Of a stretch of DNA of 32,278 bases, positions 21,679 to 29,376 are shown in pieces. Every line of letters starts with the position of its first letter. Positions within the stretch are counted from its first letter, which is position 1. The translations under genes were made by a program, and so were the position numbers. The DNA is taken from IMG/VR virus record IMGVR_UViG_3300021432_000030, positions 1 through 32,278 of that record; one strand, given 5' to 3'. Origin of the DNA: a virus. The notes under the pieces are model-generated. The model worked only from the letters and a program-made list of their open reading frames with translations, was not told the DNA's origin and did not search any database.

Positions 21679-24060
21679 TTAGAAACTTCTCTTGGAAGTC
21701 TTAGAAAATGCTGCCGACAATTGTGCAAACATATCACCATCAGACTGTGGTGTGGTGCTTAGGTCACCAGAACCGATCATACCAACTTGTGGCATTCTTC
21801 CACCTTCCTTACGAAGGTTGGTTACTGGGTGTCTTGCAACAACTCTCTTTAGAGAATCGAAAGACTCGTCATTGAACTTCATGATTTCATCTACCTGGGC
21901 AGAAACTGCGTTTCTGTCGTGGTGACACAAACCACGGTCAACCATGTCATATGCTAGTTCGTAAGAACGTCCTAGCTTTACTCTGTACTTGTTAAGTTCT
22001 GCCTCAAGGTCTGCCTTGACGTGCTCCTTGACCAATTCACTGGCGAATTCTCCGCCACCTTCAGTCTGAGCCCAGTACTTCTTGTAGTAAGCTACTGCAT
22101 CCTTATCCAAACCTTCTGCTACTAGAGCGTCTAGGTCGGATGGGTGAAGCTTGCCTTCAGAGATTAGGTTATGGATAGCTTCTGCTTCCTTACGGACCTT
22201 TGGTGGAGCTTTTGCAAGATCCATCATAGCCTTGTTAACTTCTGGAAGAGTTTCAACATATCCTAGATTGTCAGATGGCTTGGTATCCAAGTCAGTTTGA
22301 CCATCAGTAAGCTTGTCAGCTTGGTCTAGCATGTCGCTAAACTTTTGCTTAGACATATCGGAGATTTCTCCGTCGTCTTGCTTGCCAAGAGCGTCAGCGG
22401 CTAGCTTGGCTCTCATTGCTTGACGACCTTCTTTGGTATCAAAAGATGCATGAGACATCATTGCTGGGTCTAGCATAGTTTCTGGCTTCAAATCACCGGC
22501 TTTAAGATCATTTGCATCATCTGCTGGCATGTCTAGTAAGCCCTCTAGTGCCTCGTCATGTGGCTCTTCGCCGGCATGAGCGTTGTCATCTGCCATAAGA
22601 CCATGGATAGCATCCAAATCTGAATTGGTATCGCTGATCATAGCCATTAAATCATCGCCATTGTTGGCGTCTTGTTCGCCTGTCATAGTCTCTCCCTCAG
22701 CTAATGCCTCTAGTTCTGCCTCGATTTCTGCACGCTTGACGATGGCAGTAGTACCACGGGCGTACTTCACAAATGCGCTCATCAATTTGAAACCATCTGC
22801 AATTGCAGTCTTGGCTTCGCTTAGTGCATCTTCAACGATAGAGCCAACGAACTCTTGGTTAGAGTCAGTTACTGCGCCCTTATCATATAATCCAGAAATC
22901 ATATTAAGTTCTTCAACATGATCGTTAATGGAAGCAATGGATTCTTGCATAGCGTGAGTTAGCGCGCCATTAAGTTCCTTCCTCAAATTGTTGAGTGTTT
23001 GTGTACTAAAGGAGGCTGAAGCACCCATTTCTGGAGCTGCTGCTGGTCCGCCTTCCATATCGCCCATTTCGGATTTCTCACCGACCATAGCCTTGACTGC
23101 TTCGTTAAGGTCGGAGCTAAGCTCGACACCCTTCTCTGCTAATGCAAGAGCTTGATCTTTTGGATCACCGGATTTACCAGTATCTTCGGCTGGAGGACCG
23201 GCATCGCCACCTGCTGGTGGAGCGCCTGCGTCACCGCCTGGAGCTGGAGGAGCACCGCCTGGAGCTGGTTGTCCACTCTTTACTAAGGAGCGAATCTTGT
23301 CTGCACCATGAGTCTTAATCTTCTCAATTAGTTTGCCACCGAATTCACGGGTTGCAATGCTGTCATGTAATACTTCAGCACGTCCACCAGATAGTTCATT
23401 GACAGAGGCAGTAAGAAGTAGCTTGTCACCAAGATAAACTTCCCAAGCACTATTACCTAGATTGGCAGTACCATCATTATTGGAAGCACGAACGAATCTG
23501 GCTATTAAACCAGCTCTACGTAGCATTTCCTTACGCTTTAACTCATCAGAGGTGTCAGCGGATTGTGGAGATGGATGAAGACCATCAACTGGACCAACAC
23601 CTGGGAAAGGCTTCTGTCCAACCATCTGCTTATCTTCGTGTTCACGAAGTACATACTCTAGTTTATCAACTGGGTATTTTGGTTTACCTGGAGTTGGGGT
23701 TCCTGGGTTGTTGCCATCACCATTTTGAAACCAAGCGGTTTTTTTGTTTTCAATAGTTCTCTTAGCTAAATCAACAATCGCTTGACGACGTTGGGCTCTC
23801 TCTTCAGACTCAGCACGAGCAAGCATCTTTTTACGCTCTAACTCATTAGACTGGTCAGCAGATTCTGGGGATGGATGCATACCATCGACTGGTCCTACAT
23901 CTGGAAATGGAGGTTGACCCACCATTTGTTTATCCTCTTTTTCACGGAGATGCTCTTGAAGAGGATCCTTTGGATATTTTGCCTGACCAGGGGTAGGCTC
24001 ATTAACGCCACCGGCGCCTTGGTAATAACCCTTTTTTACAGTTTCATTTGATCCAGACAT
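21679..24060 (-). CDS. Nested scaffold protein from internal start (predicted, 793 aa)
   Basis: An in-frame ATG at 24060 (Met396 of the 1188-residue protein) is preceded by AAGAGGAAAAT. This is as strong a ribosome binding site as those of the neighbouring genes (AGAGGATATC, AGAGGATACT). It falls exactly in a low-complexity linker (TSTTNKQEEN) after the protease-like region. The product would contain both 62-residue repeats and the acidic helical part but no protease. Nested scaffold genes read from inside a capsid protease gene are established in phage lambda (C and Nu3). Here the internal initiation is inferred from the sequence only. The codons GAG GAA also encode Glu-Glu, so the site could be coincidental. 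Confidence 0.5.
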   Translation of the reverse strand: MSGSNETVKKGYYQGAGGVNEPTPGQAKYPKDPLQEHLREKEDKQMVGQPPFPDVGPVDGMHPSPESADQSNELERKKMLARAESEERAQRRQAIVDLAKRTIENKKTAWFQNGDGNNPGTPTPGKPKYPVDKLEYVLREHEDKQMVGQKPFPGVGPVDGLHPSPQSADTSDELKRKEMLRRAGLIARFVRASNNDGTANLGNSAWEVYLGDKLLLTASVNELSGGRAEVLHDSIATREFGGKLIEKIKTHGADKIRSLVKSGQPAPGGAPPAPGGDAGAPPAGGDAGPPAEDTGKSGDPKDQALALAEKGVELSSDLNEAVKAMVGEKSEMGDMEGGPAAAPEMGASASFSTQTLNNLRKELNGALTHAMQESIASINDHVEELNMISGLYDKGAVTDSNQEFVGSIVEDALSEAKTAIADGFKLMSAFVKYARGTTAIVKRAEIEAELEALAEGETMTGEQDANNGDDLMAMISDTNSDLDAIHGLMADDNAHAGEEPHDEALEGLLDMPADDANDLKAGDLKPETMLDPAMMSHASFDTKEGRQAMRAKLAADALGKQDDGEISDMSKQKFSDMLDQADKLTDGQTDLDTKPSDNLGYVETLPEVNKAMMDLAKAPPKVRKEAEAIHNLISEGKLHPSDLDALVAEGLDKDAVAYYKKYWAQTEGGGEFASELVKEHVKADLEAELNKYRVKLGRSYELAYDMVDRGLCHHDRNAVSAQVDEIMKFNDESFDSLKRVVARHPVTNLRKEGGRMPQVGMIGSGDLSTTPQSDGDMFAQLSAAFSKTSKRSF

Positions 24061-25245
24061 ATTTTCCTCTTGTTTGTTTGTAGTAGAAGTGTTTGCTAAC
24101 TTGTCCAAGCTTTGTTTCATTTGGCTCAGCTTGGCTTCAATGGTTCTAGTAACCTCATGAAGTTCAGCAATAGGATCCACCCCTACTTCAGCGGATGCAT
24201 ATCTTGCGTGTGGGGGAGCCAATCCAGAATCAGCGGCTGGTATCACAGTACCTAGCTCTTGATTAGATGCCGTATCATTAGTAGTATCTTTTCCAGAATT
24301 TTTAATTTCACTCAATTTCTGAAAAGCTGCCTCGACGTCTTCTTTGAATTTAGCAAGGTCCGTCGCATTGACTGTAACTTGTGTGCTATTTCCACCTTCA
24401 TGTCCTTGAGGGTCATTTACAGTCAAAGTAGCTGAGTAAGTCAAGTCTGCTAGCTTGTCGAGTTCCTTTTGTTTGTTCTCGACATAAGTATTAAGGGTGT
24501 TAGCGGCAGCAATAATATGCTTGATATTAGCCTTTGGATCGGCTCCGTTAACAACAATGGATAATTCAAGTGGATTTAAATCTACGTTAATTTCACCATA
24601 GCAGCTCTTGCGGCGCATATGGTCACAGAAGTCTTGTTCCGTGCGGGCGACTCGGGCACAATCGGTGCAAATTGCTCTTCCAACAGCGGTACCCATGGAC
24701 ACGCAGCTAGAAACTCCAGTGGAGATTTGTCTTGCTAATTGAGGATATCCAGCCTTATCTAAAGCACATAAAGCTATAACTCTCTTAAGATTACGATCAT
24801 AGTAGGTATCAACAATAAAGCCTCTTACATGGTCAACCGAACTCGATTTATGATCCACGCAAAGAGGCTTACCCACCCACTTCTTATATGCTTTTACCAG
24901 TTCTTCCTCTGGAAATATATCTCCATTAGAATTCTTATAGGGTTTAACACTAGAGTCGTTGCTCATCCAGCGATAAGTACCACCAGATTTATCCCAACCT
25001 ACTTCTACCGTCTCTCCTCTAGCCGTTAGCTTAGGAGTCCCGTCGTCATTGAGGGCGGCTGCTTCAGCAGCATGCATCATAACAGCAGAGAAATATAAAA
25101 AGTCTTCTGCTTTAGGGGCAACCTTCTTAAGATTGATTGCAAACTTCCTAAAGTTCTCTAGAATTTCAGGACTCACAGCAGGGAGGCACGAATCCATGCT
25201 CTCTAACTTAATCTCCTGTGCTTCGCCTAGTTTAATAAATGTCAT
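21679..25245 (-). CDS. Capsid maturation protease-scaffold fusion-like protein (1188 aa)
   Basis: ATG 25245 follows GGGAG. The N-terminal 250 residues look like a herpes/phage-type prohead protease: GKPLCVDHKS with His132, RGFIVDTYYD at 141-150, and GVSSCVSMG with Ser183. His132 and Ser183 are candidate catalytic residues, with Asp236 or Glu227 as a possible third. C193-x2-C196-x10-C207-x-H209 follows and could bind zinc. Residues 260-390 are a linker with coiled-coil character. Two 62-residue repeats lie at 417-478 and 517-578. A further conserved-looking stretch (WEVYLGDKLLLTASVNELSG) lies at 601-620, then a Pro/Gly/Ala-rich linker and an acidic helical C-terminus, as expected of a scaffold. 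The known pattern is a protease that processes scaffold and capsid proteins inside the prohead. An internal start at 24060 may give the scaffold alone. Confidence 0.7.
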   Translation of the reverse strand: MTFIKLGEAQEIKLESMDSCLPAVSPEILENFRKFAINLKKVAPKAEDFLYFSAVMMHAAEAAALNDDGTPKLTARGETVEVGWDKSGGTYRWMSNDSSVKPYKNSNGDIFPEEELVKAYKKWVGKPLCVDHKSSSVDHVRGFIVDTYYDRNLKRVIALCALDKAGYPQLARQISTGVSSCVSMGTAVGRAICTDCARVARTEQDFCDHMRRKSCYGEINVDLNPLELSIVVNGADPKANIKHIIAAANTLNTYVENKQKELDKLADLTYSATLTVNDPQGHEGGNSTQVTVNATDLAKFKEDVEAAFQKLSEIKNSGKDTTNDTASNQELGTVIPAADSGLAPPHARYASAEVGVDPIAELHEVTRTIEAKLSQMKQSLDKLANTSTTNKQEENMSGSNETVKKGYYQGAGGVNEPTPGQAKYPKDPLQEHLREKEDKQMVGQPPFPDVGPVDGMHPSPESADQSNELERKKMLARAESEERAQRRQAIVDLAKRTIENKKTAWFQNGDGNNPGTPTPGKPKYPVDKLEYVLREHEDKQMVGQKPFPGVGPVDGLHPSPQSADTSDELKRKEMLRRAGLIARFVRASNNDGTANLGNSAWEVYLGDKLLLTASVNELSGGRAEVLHDSIATREFGGKLIEKIKTHGADKIRSLVKSGQPAPGGAPPAPGGDAGAPPAGGDAGPPAEDTGKSGDPKDQALALAEKGVELSSDLNEAVKAMVGEKSEMGDMEGGPAAAPEMGASASFSTQTLNNLRKELNGALTHAMQESIASINDHVEELNMISGLYDKGAVTDSNQEFVGSIVEDALSEAKTAIADGFKLMSAFVKYARGTTAIVKRAEIEAELEALAEGETMTGEQDANNGDDLMAMISDTNSDLDAIHGLMADDNAHAGEEPHDEALEGLLDMPADDANDLKAGDLKPETMLDPAMMSHASFDTKEGRQAMRAKLAADALGKQDDGEISDMSKQKFSDMLDQADKLTDGQTDLDTKPSDNLGYVETLPEVNKAMMDLAKAPPKVRKEAEAIHNLISEGKLHPSDLDALVAEGLDKDAVAYYKKYWAQTEGGGEFASELVKEHVKADLEAELNKYRVKLGRSYELAYDMVDRGLCHHDRNAVSAQVDEIMKFNDESFDSLKRVVARHPVTNLRKEGGRMPQVGMIGSGDLSTTPQSDGDMFAQLSAAFSKTSKRSF
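23512..23697 (-). repeat. 62-residue repeat, copy 2
   Basis: This encodes residues 517-578 of the protease/scaffold protein, with PTPGKPKYP, REHEDKQMVGQ, PFPGVGPVDG and HPSPQSAD as landmarks. It begins exactly 100 residues after copy 1. Confidence 0.85.
23812..23997 (-). repeat. 62-residue repeat, copy 1
   Basis: This encodes residues 417-478, with PTPGQAKYP, REKEDKQMVGQ, PFPDVGPVDG and HPSPESAD as landmarks. It starts about 20 residues after the proposed internal start, so it would lie at the N-terminus of a separate scaffold. Confidence 0.85.
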
Positions 25246-25248
25246 GCG

Positions 25249-25404
25249 TTATCTCCCTGATTTCTTCATCTCTGAAGGATCAGTTTCCTCTGATGTCTTG
25301 ACGACTTTCTTAGATAGATCACGAGCAGCTTTCTTTTGCTCTTCCGTCATCTCCTCAGTCTCAACAACTGATAATATTTTTCCGTCACCGTGTTTGATAA
25401 ACAT
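25249..25404 (-). CDS. Small charged protein (51 aa)
   Basis: ATG 25404 follows GGAGAG, and the stop at 25249 lies three bases before the protease/scaffold start. The product begins MFIKHGDGKILSVVE and continues with a Glu/Lys-rich helix (TEEMTEEQKKAARDL) ending in KKSGR. The binding site, start and tight spacing make it a convincing short gene. It is the first gene after a 117-bp gap and is probably co-translated with the protease. Its function is unknown; a small protein beside a prohead protease could be a regulator or internal head peptide, but nothing in the sequence proves that. Confidence 0.6.
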   Translation of the reverse strand: MFIKHGDGKILSVVETEEMTEEQKKAARDLSKKVVKTSEETDPSEMKKSGR

Positions 25405-25408
25405 CTAC

Positions 25409-25424
25409 TCTCCAATTGGGGAGA
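25409..25424 (-). promoter_or_regulatory. Hairpin that could hide a ribosome binding site
   Basis: In the transcript TCTCC pairs with GGAGA across CCAATT. GGAGA is the ribosome binding site of the 51-residue gene, so folding would mask it. The stem has only five base pairs; its strength would need a folding calculation. Confidence 0.35.
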
Positions 25425-25521
25425 ATCACAATCTTTTTACAATTATTATAATGGATTATTGCCACATTGTGACAGTAACTTTACCTTTATATGGCATTAT
25501 TACTATTCCGTAACAATAAAA

Positions 25522-26175
25522 TCAATTGCCAGGCTGTGAGGTTCTCTCCTTTATCATGTCATTTAATTGGTCTTGTCGTCTATTAAAAAGGTCCAAAATG
25601 AGTGGAGTTTTCTCCTGAACCTTCTCCTGTAACTCTTCACTTACGTTATCTACCCAACTAGTAGCCAAGATATTGTTCTGAATATGATTTTTGATTCTTT
25701 CATCAATAATCTCAGTAATATCATCGCATTGCTCTTGAATGGCCTCAATTTCCTTGACAACATTGGTGGCGAAGTCTTTCACTTCTAAATCATCAAAGAT
25801 GTCAGCAAACTTATTGACCTTGACTTCCAGATCATCAATAGCAGAGATAAAAGATTTCATTAGTTTGAGAGTCTGGGTATCGGAAGCGAAGTTCTGCATT
25901 ACGTTAACGCATTTAAAAGCTGTCTTCTTGAACTCATTAAAATTATCGATAGCCTTATCTCTGAAGCGTCTGATAGAAACTCTAGCCTTCATAACCTCTT
26001 CAGGAGACATTTCTGGGTTATTCTTGAAAGGTGTCTTCATAATGTTAAGATGGTCGGAAGCTAAATCCAACTGTTTCAAGGTGAAATTAAACAATATCAA
26101 TGCCTGTTGCGCCTGAGTCTTTTCAGCATCAGAAACATCATAGGTCATTTGTACTGCATACGCCTTCTTAATCAT
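25522..26175 (-). CDS. Helical protein of unknown function (217 aa)
   Basis: I chose ATG 26175, which overlaps the end of the phosphatase gene by eight bases and has GGTGG upstream. A longer frame from 26277 would overlap that gene by 110 bases. The product is almost all helix, with heptad-like spacing through residues 20-130 (LKQLDLASDHLNIM, FISAIDDLEVKVNKF) and a C-terminal helix near residues 185-215. It has no membrane segment and no catalytic motif. It ends at the 117-bp gap that precedes the protease unit. A coiled-coil structural or assembly protein is inferred. Confidence 0.5.
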   Translation of the reverse strand: MIKKAYAVQMTYDVSDAEKTQAQQALILFNFTLKQLDLASDHLNIMKTPFKNNPEMSPEEVMKARVSIRRFRDKAIDNFNEFKKTAFKCVNVMQNFASDTQTLKLMKSFISAIDDLEVKVNKFADIFDDLEVKDFATNVVKEIEAIQEQCDDITEIIDERIKNHIQNNILATSWVDNVSEELQEKVQEKTPLILDLFNRRQDQLNDMIKERTSQPGN

Positions 26176-26941
26176 AAATGAATCCACCATTGTTTTCCGC
26201 AGGTCCAAAGCCTCTGCCACCCGCATCATTATCGTAAACGCCGACCATAGGCACAACGTCTTCCTCTTGAGATTCATGCTCTTTTATTGGCTTGCCATGG
26301 TGATAATTCTCACGGGTTGGAGATTGATCAACCACAAAATTGTAAAGAGCATCTTGCGGATTCTGACGAGTAACATTCAAATAAGGCGCAAAAGAACCCT
26401 GATGTCCCTCATCCAAAAACGAGTCTCGATTATCACTAATGTATTCTCGTTCGTTTGAAACTATATCAGCATGATTAGTATCTTTGTCTTTGGCTGGCTT
26501 GCAAGCCTTAATTAGCTTCTCAAAAACATGAATAGGCTTAGGGTCAACATCCAAACCAAATCCCAAAGACTTAGCTTCTTCTAAAGCGTCTTCTGGACTT
26601 TTACCTAGATATTTACATTGAACTAAAGCTACTGCTAATCCAGTTCTATCTTTACCAGCCTGACAATGAACATAAGTGGGTCCGCCTTCTAACAATAACT
26701 CTTTTAAATCATGTTTCAGAAAATGCAATAGAGAGTGTTTAAAATTAGGATGACCAATAGGACATATAATATGTTTGATACCCAATAACTTAGTAGTCCT
26801 ATCAATTCTATCACCGGCTATTTTATCTAAACTGACTATTTTTTTAATGCCTAAATTTTCTTTCAACCAAAGAACATCCTTGGGAGACGGAGCGCTCCCT
26901 CGATACAGTTGGTCAGTTACCTTGCGAAGCCTGTGTATCAT
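26168..26941 (-). CDS. Tyrosine/dual-specificity-type phosphatase
   Basis: Protein phosphatases of this superfamily remove phosphate through a cysteine thiol in a HC-x5-R loop. Residues 92-101 read HCQAGKDRTG, giving Cys93 and Arg99. The form AGKDRTG is typical of atypical bacterial tyrosine or lipid phosphatases. Upstream, LYRGSAPSPKDV (12-23) and GIKKIVSLDK (31-40) fit the usual first strand and helix. No general-acid Asp is obvious in the usual place before the P-loop. The catalytic domain ends near residue 150; residues 150-257 are polar and probably disordered. The start ATG 26941 lies one base after the preceding stop. Its position among head genes suggests a packaged enzyme acting on host or virion proteins; the substrate is unknown. 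Confidence 0.8.
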   Translation of the reverse strand: MIHRLRKVTDQLYRGSAPSPKDVLWLKENLGIKKIVSLDKIAGDRIDRTTKLLGIKHIICPIGHPNFKHSLLHFLKHDLKELLLEGGPTYVHCQAGKDRTGLAVALVQCKYLGKSPEDALEEAKSLGFGLDVDPKPIHVFEKLIKACKPAKDKDTNHADIVSNEREYISDNRDSFLDEGHQGSFAPYLNVTRQNPQDALYNFVVDQSPTRENYHHGKPIKEHESQEEDVVPMVGVYDNDAGGRGFGPAENNGGFIYD

Positions 26942-26942
26942 G

Positions 26943-27695
26943 TTATAAATTGCTCACAATGTTGTTGAGCACCTCGCGGATATACACGGCGTCATGATTG
27001 AAGAGAACGTGTTTGACGAAAGTAATAGATTGACCAATAGCAGAGGTGGGCGGCAAATCCTTCTGCGCAATTTCGTTGGCATTAAAAGAATAGAATTTAT
27101 GTCTTAAACTATCAAGAGCATTTTGTCTCTTATCAGCTGGCACTCTATTAAGTGTAAATCTAACAATATCAGCTAAGTATTTTCCTACCATAGCTGGATC
27201 GCCTAGCTCACTAACAGCCGCATTCTTTACTAATTTCTTTTTGCACTTTACCTTATGTCTCTTGTTGAATTTAACCAAAGAATTTTGTAAAGCCACTTTT
27301 TCTGGTTTTTGAAGTTTCTTCTTTACTGCATTATCAAATTCTTTTTTGAACATAGTTAAAAATAAACGAACTTGTTCTTTGTCTGCTTCTTTTCTCATTT
27401 CACGCATAATGGCGGAATAAGAGAAATCTACAGCACCAGTTAGGTCAATAACCTTTTCTTCTGAAGAAGAATCCTTGGCATTAGCTTGGTCAACGTTTTT
27501 GAAATACTCAACTTGCTTAAGTCTTTTTTCGGCTGCTTCACGAGAGTCGTAAGTGCCCAGATTTTTGCCCTTCATAGAGAGCACACGATACTTTCCACCC
27601 GGTAATTGCCTGATGCGGGCAATTTTAGATAAGCCTTGAACACAATCTTGATAATATGTGTCGGCTAATTTGAGTAGTTGATTGGTATCGTGCAT
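26943..27695 (-). CDS. Unknown basic protein with KYRVLS N-terminal motif (250 aa)
   Basis: The start is ATG 27695. Residues 34-66 (GKYRVLSMKGKNLGTYDSRE, then a helix AAEKRLKQVEYFK) form a compact beta-hairpin plus helix that I have seen in small phage and bacterial proteins of unknown role. Residues 100-160 are Lys-rich and helical (KKKLQKPEKVALQN, KRHKVKCKKKLVK), giving a strongly basic middle that could contact nucleic acid. The C-terminal 80 residues are helical. Its tight spacing with the phosphatase gene (one base) suggests co-expression. No catalytic motif was found. Confidence 0.5.
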   Translation of the reverse strand: MHDTNQLLKLADTYYQDCVQGLSKIARIRQLPGGKYRVLSMKGKNLGTYDSREAAEKRLKQVEYFKNVDQANAKDSSSEEKVIDLTGAVDFSYSAIMREMRKEADKEQVRLFLTMFKKEFDNAVKKKLQKPEKVALQNSLVKFNKRHKVKCKKKLVKNAAVSELGDPAMVGKYLADIVRFTLNRVPADKRQNALDSLRHKFYSFNANEIAQKDLPPTSAIGQSITFVKHVLFNHDAVYIREVLNNIVSNL

Positions 27696-27701
27696 GATTC
27701 A

Positions 27702-28121
27702 TTATTTTTTGGGAGACAGTTTAACTGGAACGCCATCGAGAAAATGTGCTTTGATGTCTAAAGATTCTTTGCTTCTTAAGAACATATCTTCCATAATTCC
27801 TTTACCATCAATTTCATTAAGTCCTCTAATAGCTCTTTCACTGATGAACATTAGATTACCCAACTCCAGTTTATTGGTAGAACTATTAACAAATACAGAG
27901 TTCAACACTAAGCACTCTCTATAAGCAGAAACTACCTTGCCACAAAAAACGGCAGGATAAGCCGTGGAGATTTGTTCAGTGCTAACTTCTTCATAAGAGT
28001 CGCCAAGATAAATTTCAATGAATTTATCGTGAAAAATGGCAGCAATAAACTCGGCAAAAGTCCTAGTTCTATCTTTATTGGACTCCTGCACTACCTCTAA
28101 TACCTTTTGTTCTGTTACCAT
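27702..28121 (-). CDS. Unknown small virion-cluster protein (139 aa)
   Basis: ATG 28121 follows AAGGAC. The protein begins with a helix (EQKVLEVVQESNKDR) and then has mixed strands (FIEIYLGDSYEEV, PAVFCGKVVSAY, LELGNLMFISERAI). The pattern of short strands suggests a small barrel or beta sandwich. It lies between the lytic transglycosylase-like gene and the basic protein in a tightly packed unit. I do not recognise the family; a head-completion or connector protein is possible from its position after portal-proximal genes. Confidence 0.45.
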   Translation of the reverse strand: MVTEQKVLEVVQESNKDRTRTFAEFIAAIFHDKFIEIYLGDSYEEVSTEQISTAYPAVFCGKVVSAYRECLVLNSVFVNSSTNKLELGNLMFISERAIRGLNEIDGKGIMEDMFLRSKESLDIKAHFLDGVPVKLSPKK

Positions 28122-28130
28122 TTCATGTCC

Positions 28131-29375
28131 TTAAATGAATTTTAGCAGGAATTTCCTGTAGTGGTTGTTGGCAGCCTGAAGGCTGATTTGTTGATAAGAT
28201 GACTTTTTATTGGTAATGAATTGAGTTTTTACTTGGATGCCGCCCACTTTAGTGGTAGCAAAATGAAAAGCATCTGCCATAGACTCGGTTAATTGCTTGA
28301 CAGTTTCAAAACATTCATATTCCGGTCCAGGAATACAGCACTCTACTTCTACCTCTTGACCATTAGTATGGGTATACGCTTTAGCCATTAACTCTTCATC
28401 CAGAGCCGTACAAAGAACACGAGAAAATTCGACAGCGTCTGTCAAGTTTCGTGCTTGAACCTTAATAGTCAGATAGTTATTAGGCAAGAATTGTTTATAC
28501 AACTTCTTGTTAGATCTTTCAGTAGAAGCGGCAAGTTGCAAATACTTGCCAAGAATCTGATCATAATCGTTAGTACTGGCTGCTGGAGCCGCGCCAGGAG
28601 CAGGTGCCCACTTGCTACCCATTTCTTGATAGATATCTTCTTCCTTGCCCCTCATTTTATCATAATATCTCTGGAAAATGTTATCTTTGTCTTGAGTAGC
28701 TACCATAGTTGGCTCCTCTTTGCCTGGCGTATAACCGGCTGAATCTCTCATAGCTACTAAAGCTTTTTGATAAGCTGGGTTGCGTTTATTCTTTTCTACC
28801 TGTTTCATCATATCACCATAAGTAATAGCCCCAGGTACTGAACCGTGAAATAAAGGGTTATACTTATATGCGTTACTTTCCATTTCTGGACTAATTTTGT
28901 AGCCTAGATTAAAATACTTCTTGCTCCAAGCTTTACCCGTTTTAGGATCAGTAGTGGTTTCCGGATGTTCTTCAATAAACACTGTACTAGGATTACCTTG
29001 ACGAATGCCGGGCAACCTCAAAGCAACAGGCCATAAATTAGCGACATAATATTGGGCAGCAGAAGTAAAGGGTCCGCCATTAGTTTGAGCAAACCCCTGC
29101 ACTAGCTTTTTGACATAATCAAGTTGTGCTTCGCCCGGTAAATGAGCAAAGTCCTCCCAACTACCCTTGTATCCTAGTCCTCTTAGTGTATCTGGCATGA
29201 ATCCTACCAAACCTGCACCATGAAATTTTTCTTCATAGGCTCCAGGATTGATACCGGATTCCGAGACCATAACAGCTAATAAATCCTCGGGTCTAATACC
29301 GGCTTCAGCAGATATTTGAACTAGTTTGGGATAGAAGTTAGCGCCTAAATTAGGGTTGCGCGTGACGGTTGCCAT
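28131..29375 (-). CDS. Virion lytic transglycosylase-like protein (414 aa)
   Basis: Lytic transglycosylases cleave peptidoglycan between N-acetylmuramic acid and N-acetylglucosamine. Residues 1-110 resemble a soluble lytic transglycosylase domain: MVSESGINPGAY with candidate catalytic Glu39, then GAGLVGFMPDTLRGLGY corresponding to the usual G-L-x-Q-x-x-P-x-x-x-x-x-x-G element. There is no signal peptide, which suits a virion-borne enzyme rather than a secreted endolysin. Residues 225-275 are a linker with Pro/Ala. The C-terminal 140 residues are a separate mixed domain. The start ATG 29375 follows GGGGGTG, one base after the upstream stop. The inference is local wall digestion during DNA entry. 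Confidence 0.7.
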   Translation of the reverse strand: MATVTRNPNLGANFYPKLVQISAEAGIRPEDLLAVMVSESGINPGAYEEKFHGAGLVGFMPDTLRGLGYKGSWEDFAHLPGEAQLDYVKKLVQGFAQTNGGPFTSAAQYYVANLWPVALRLPGIRQGNPSTVFIEEHPETTTDPKTGKAWSKKYFNLGYKISPEMESNAYKYNPLFHGSVPGAITYGDMMKQVEKNKRNPAYQKALVAMRDSAGYTPGKEEPTMVATQDKDNIFQRYYDKMRGKEEDIYQEMGSKWAPAPGAAPAASTNDYDQILGKYLQLAASTERSNKKLYKQFLPNNYLTIKVQARNLTDAVEFSRVLCTALDEELMAKAYTHTNGQEVEVECCIPGPEYECFETVKQLTESMADAFHFATTKVGGIQVKTQFITNKKSSYQQISLQAANNHYRKFLLKFI

Positions 29376-29376
29376 T

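Noticed and set aside
25049-25513. Plus-strand open frame of 154 codons
   Set aside because: It runs opposite the protease start, the 51-residue gene and the regulatory gap, which are all better supported by start signals and spacing.
26176-26277. Extended N-terminus of the 217-residue helical protein
   Set aside because: It would overlap the phosphatase gene by 110 bases; ATG 26175 with GGTGG upstream overlaps by only eight.
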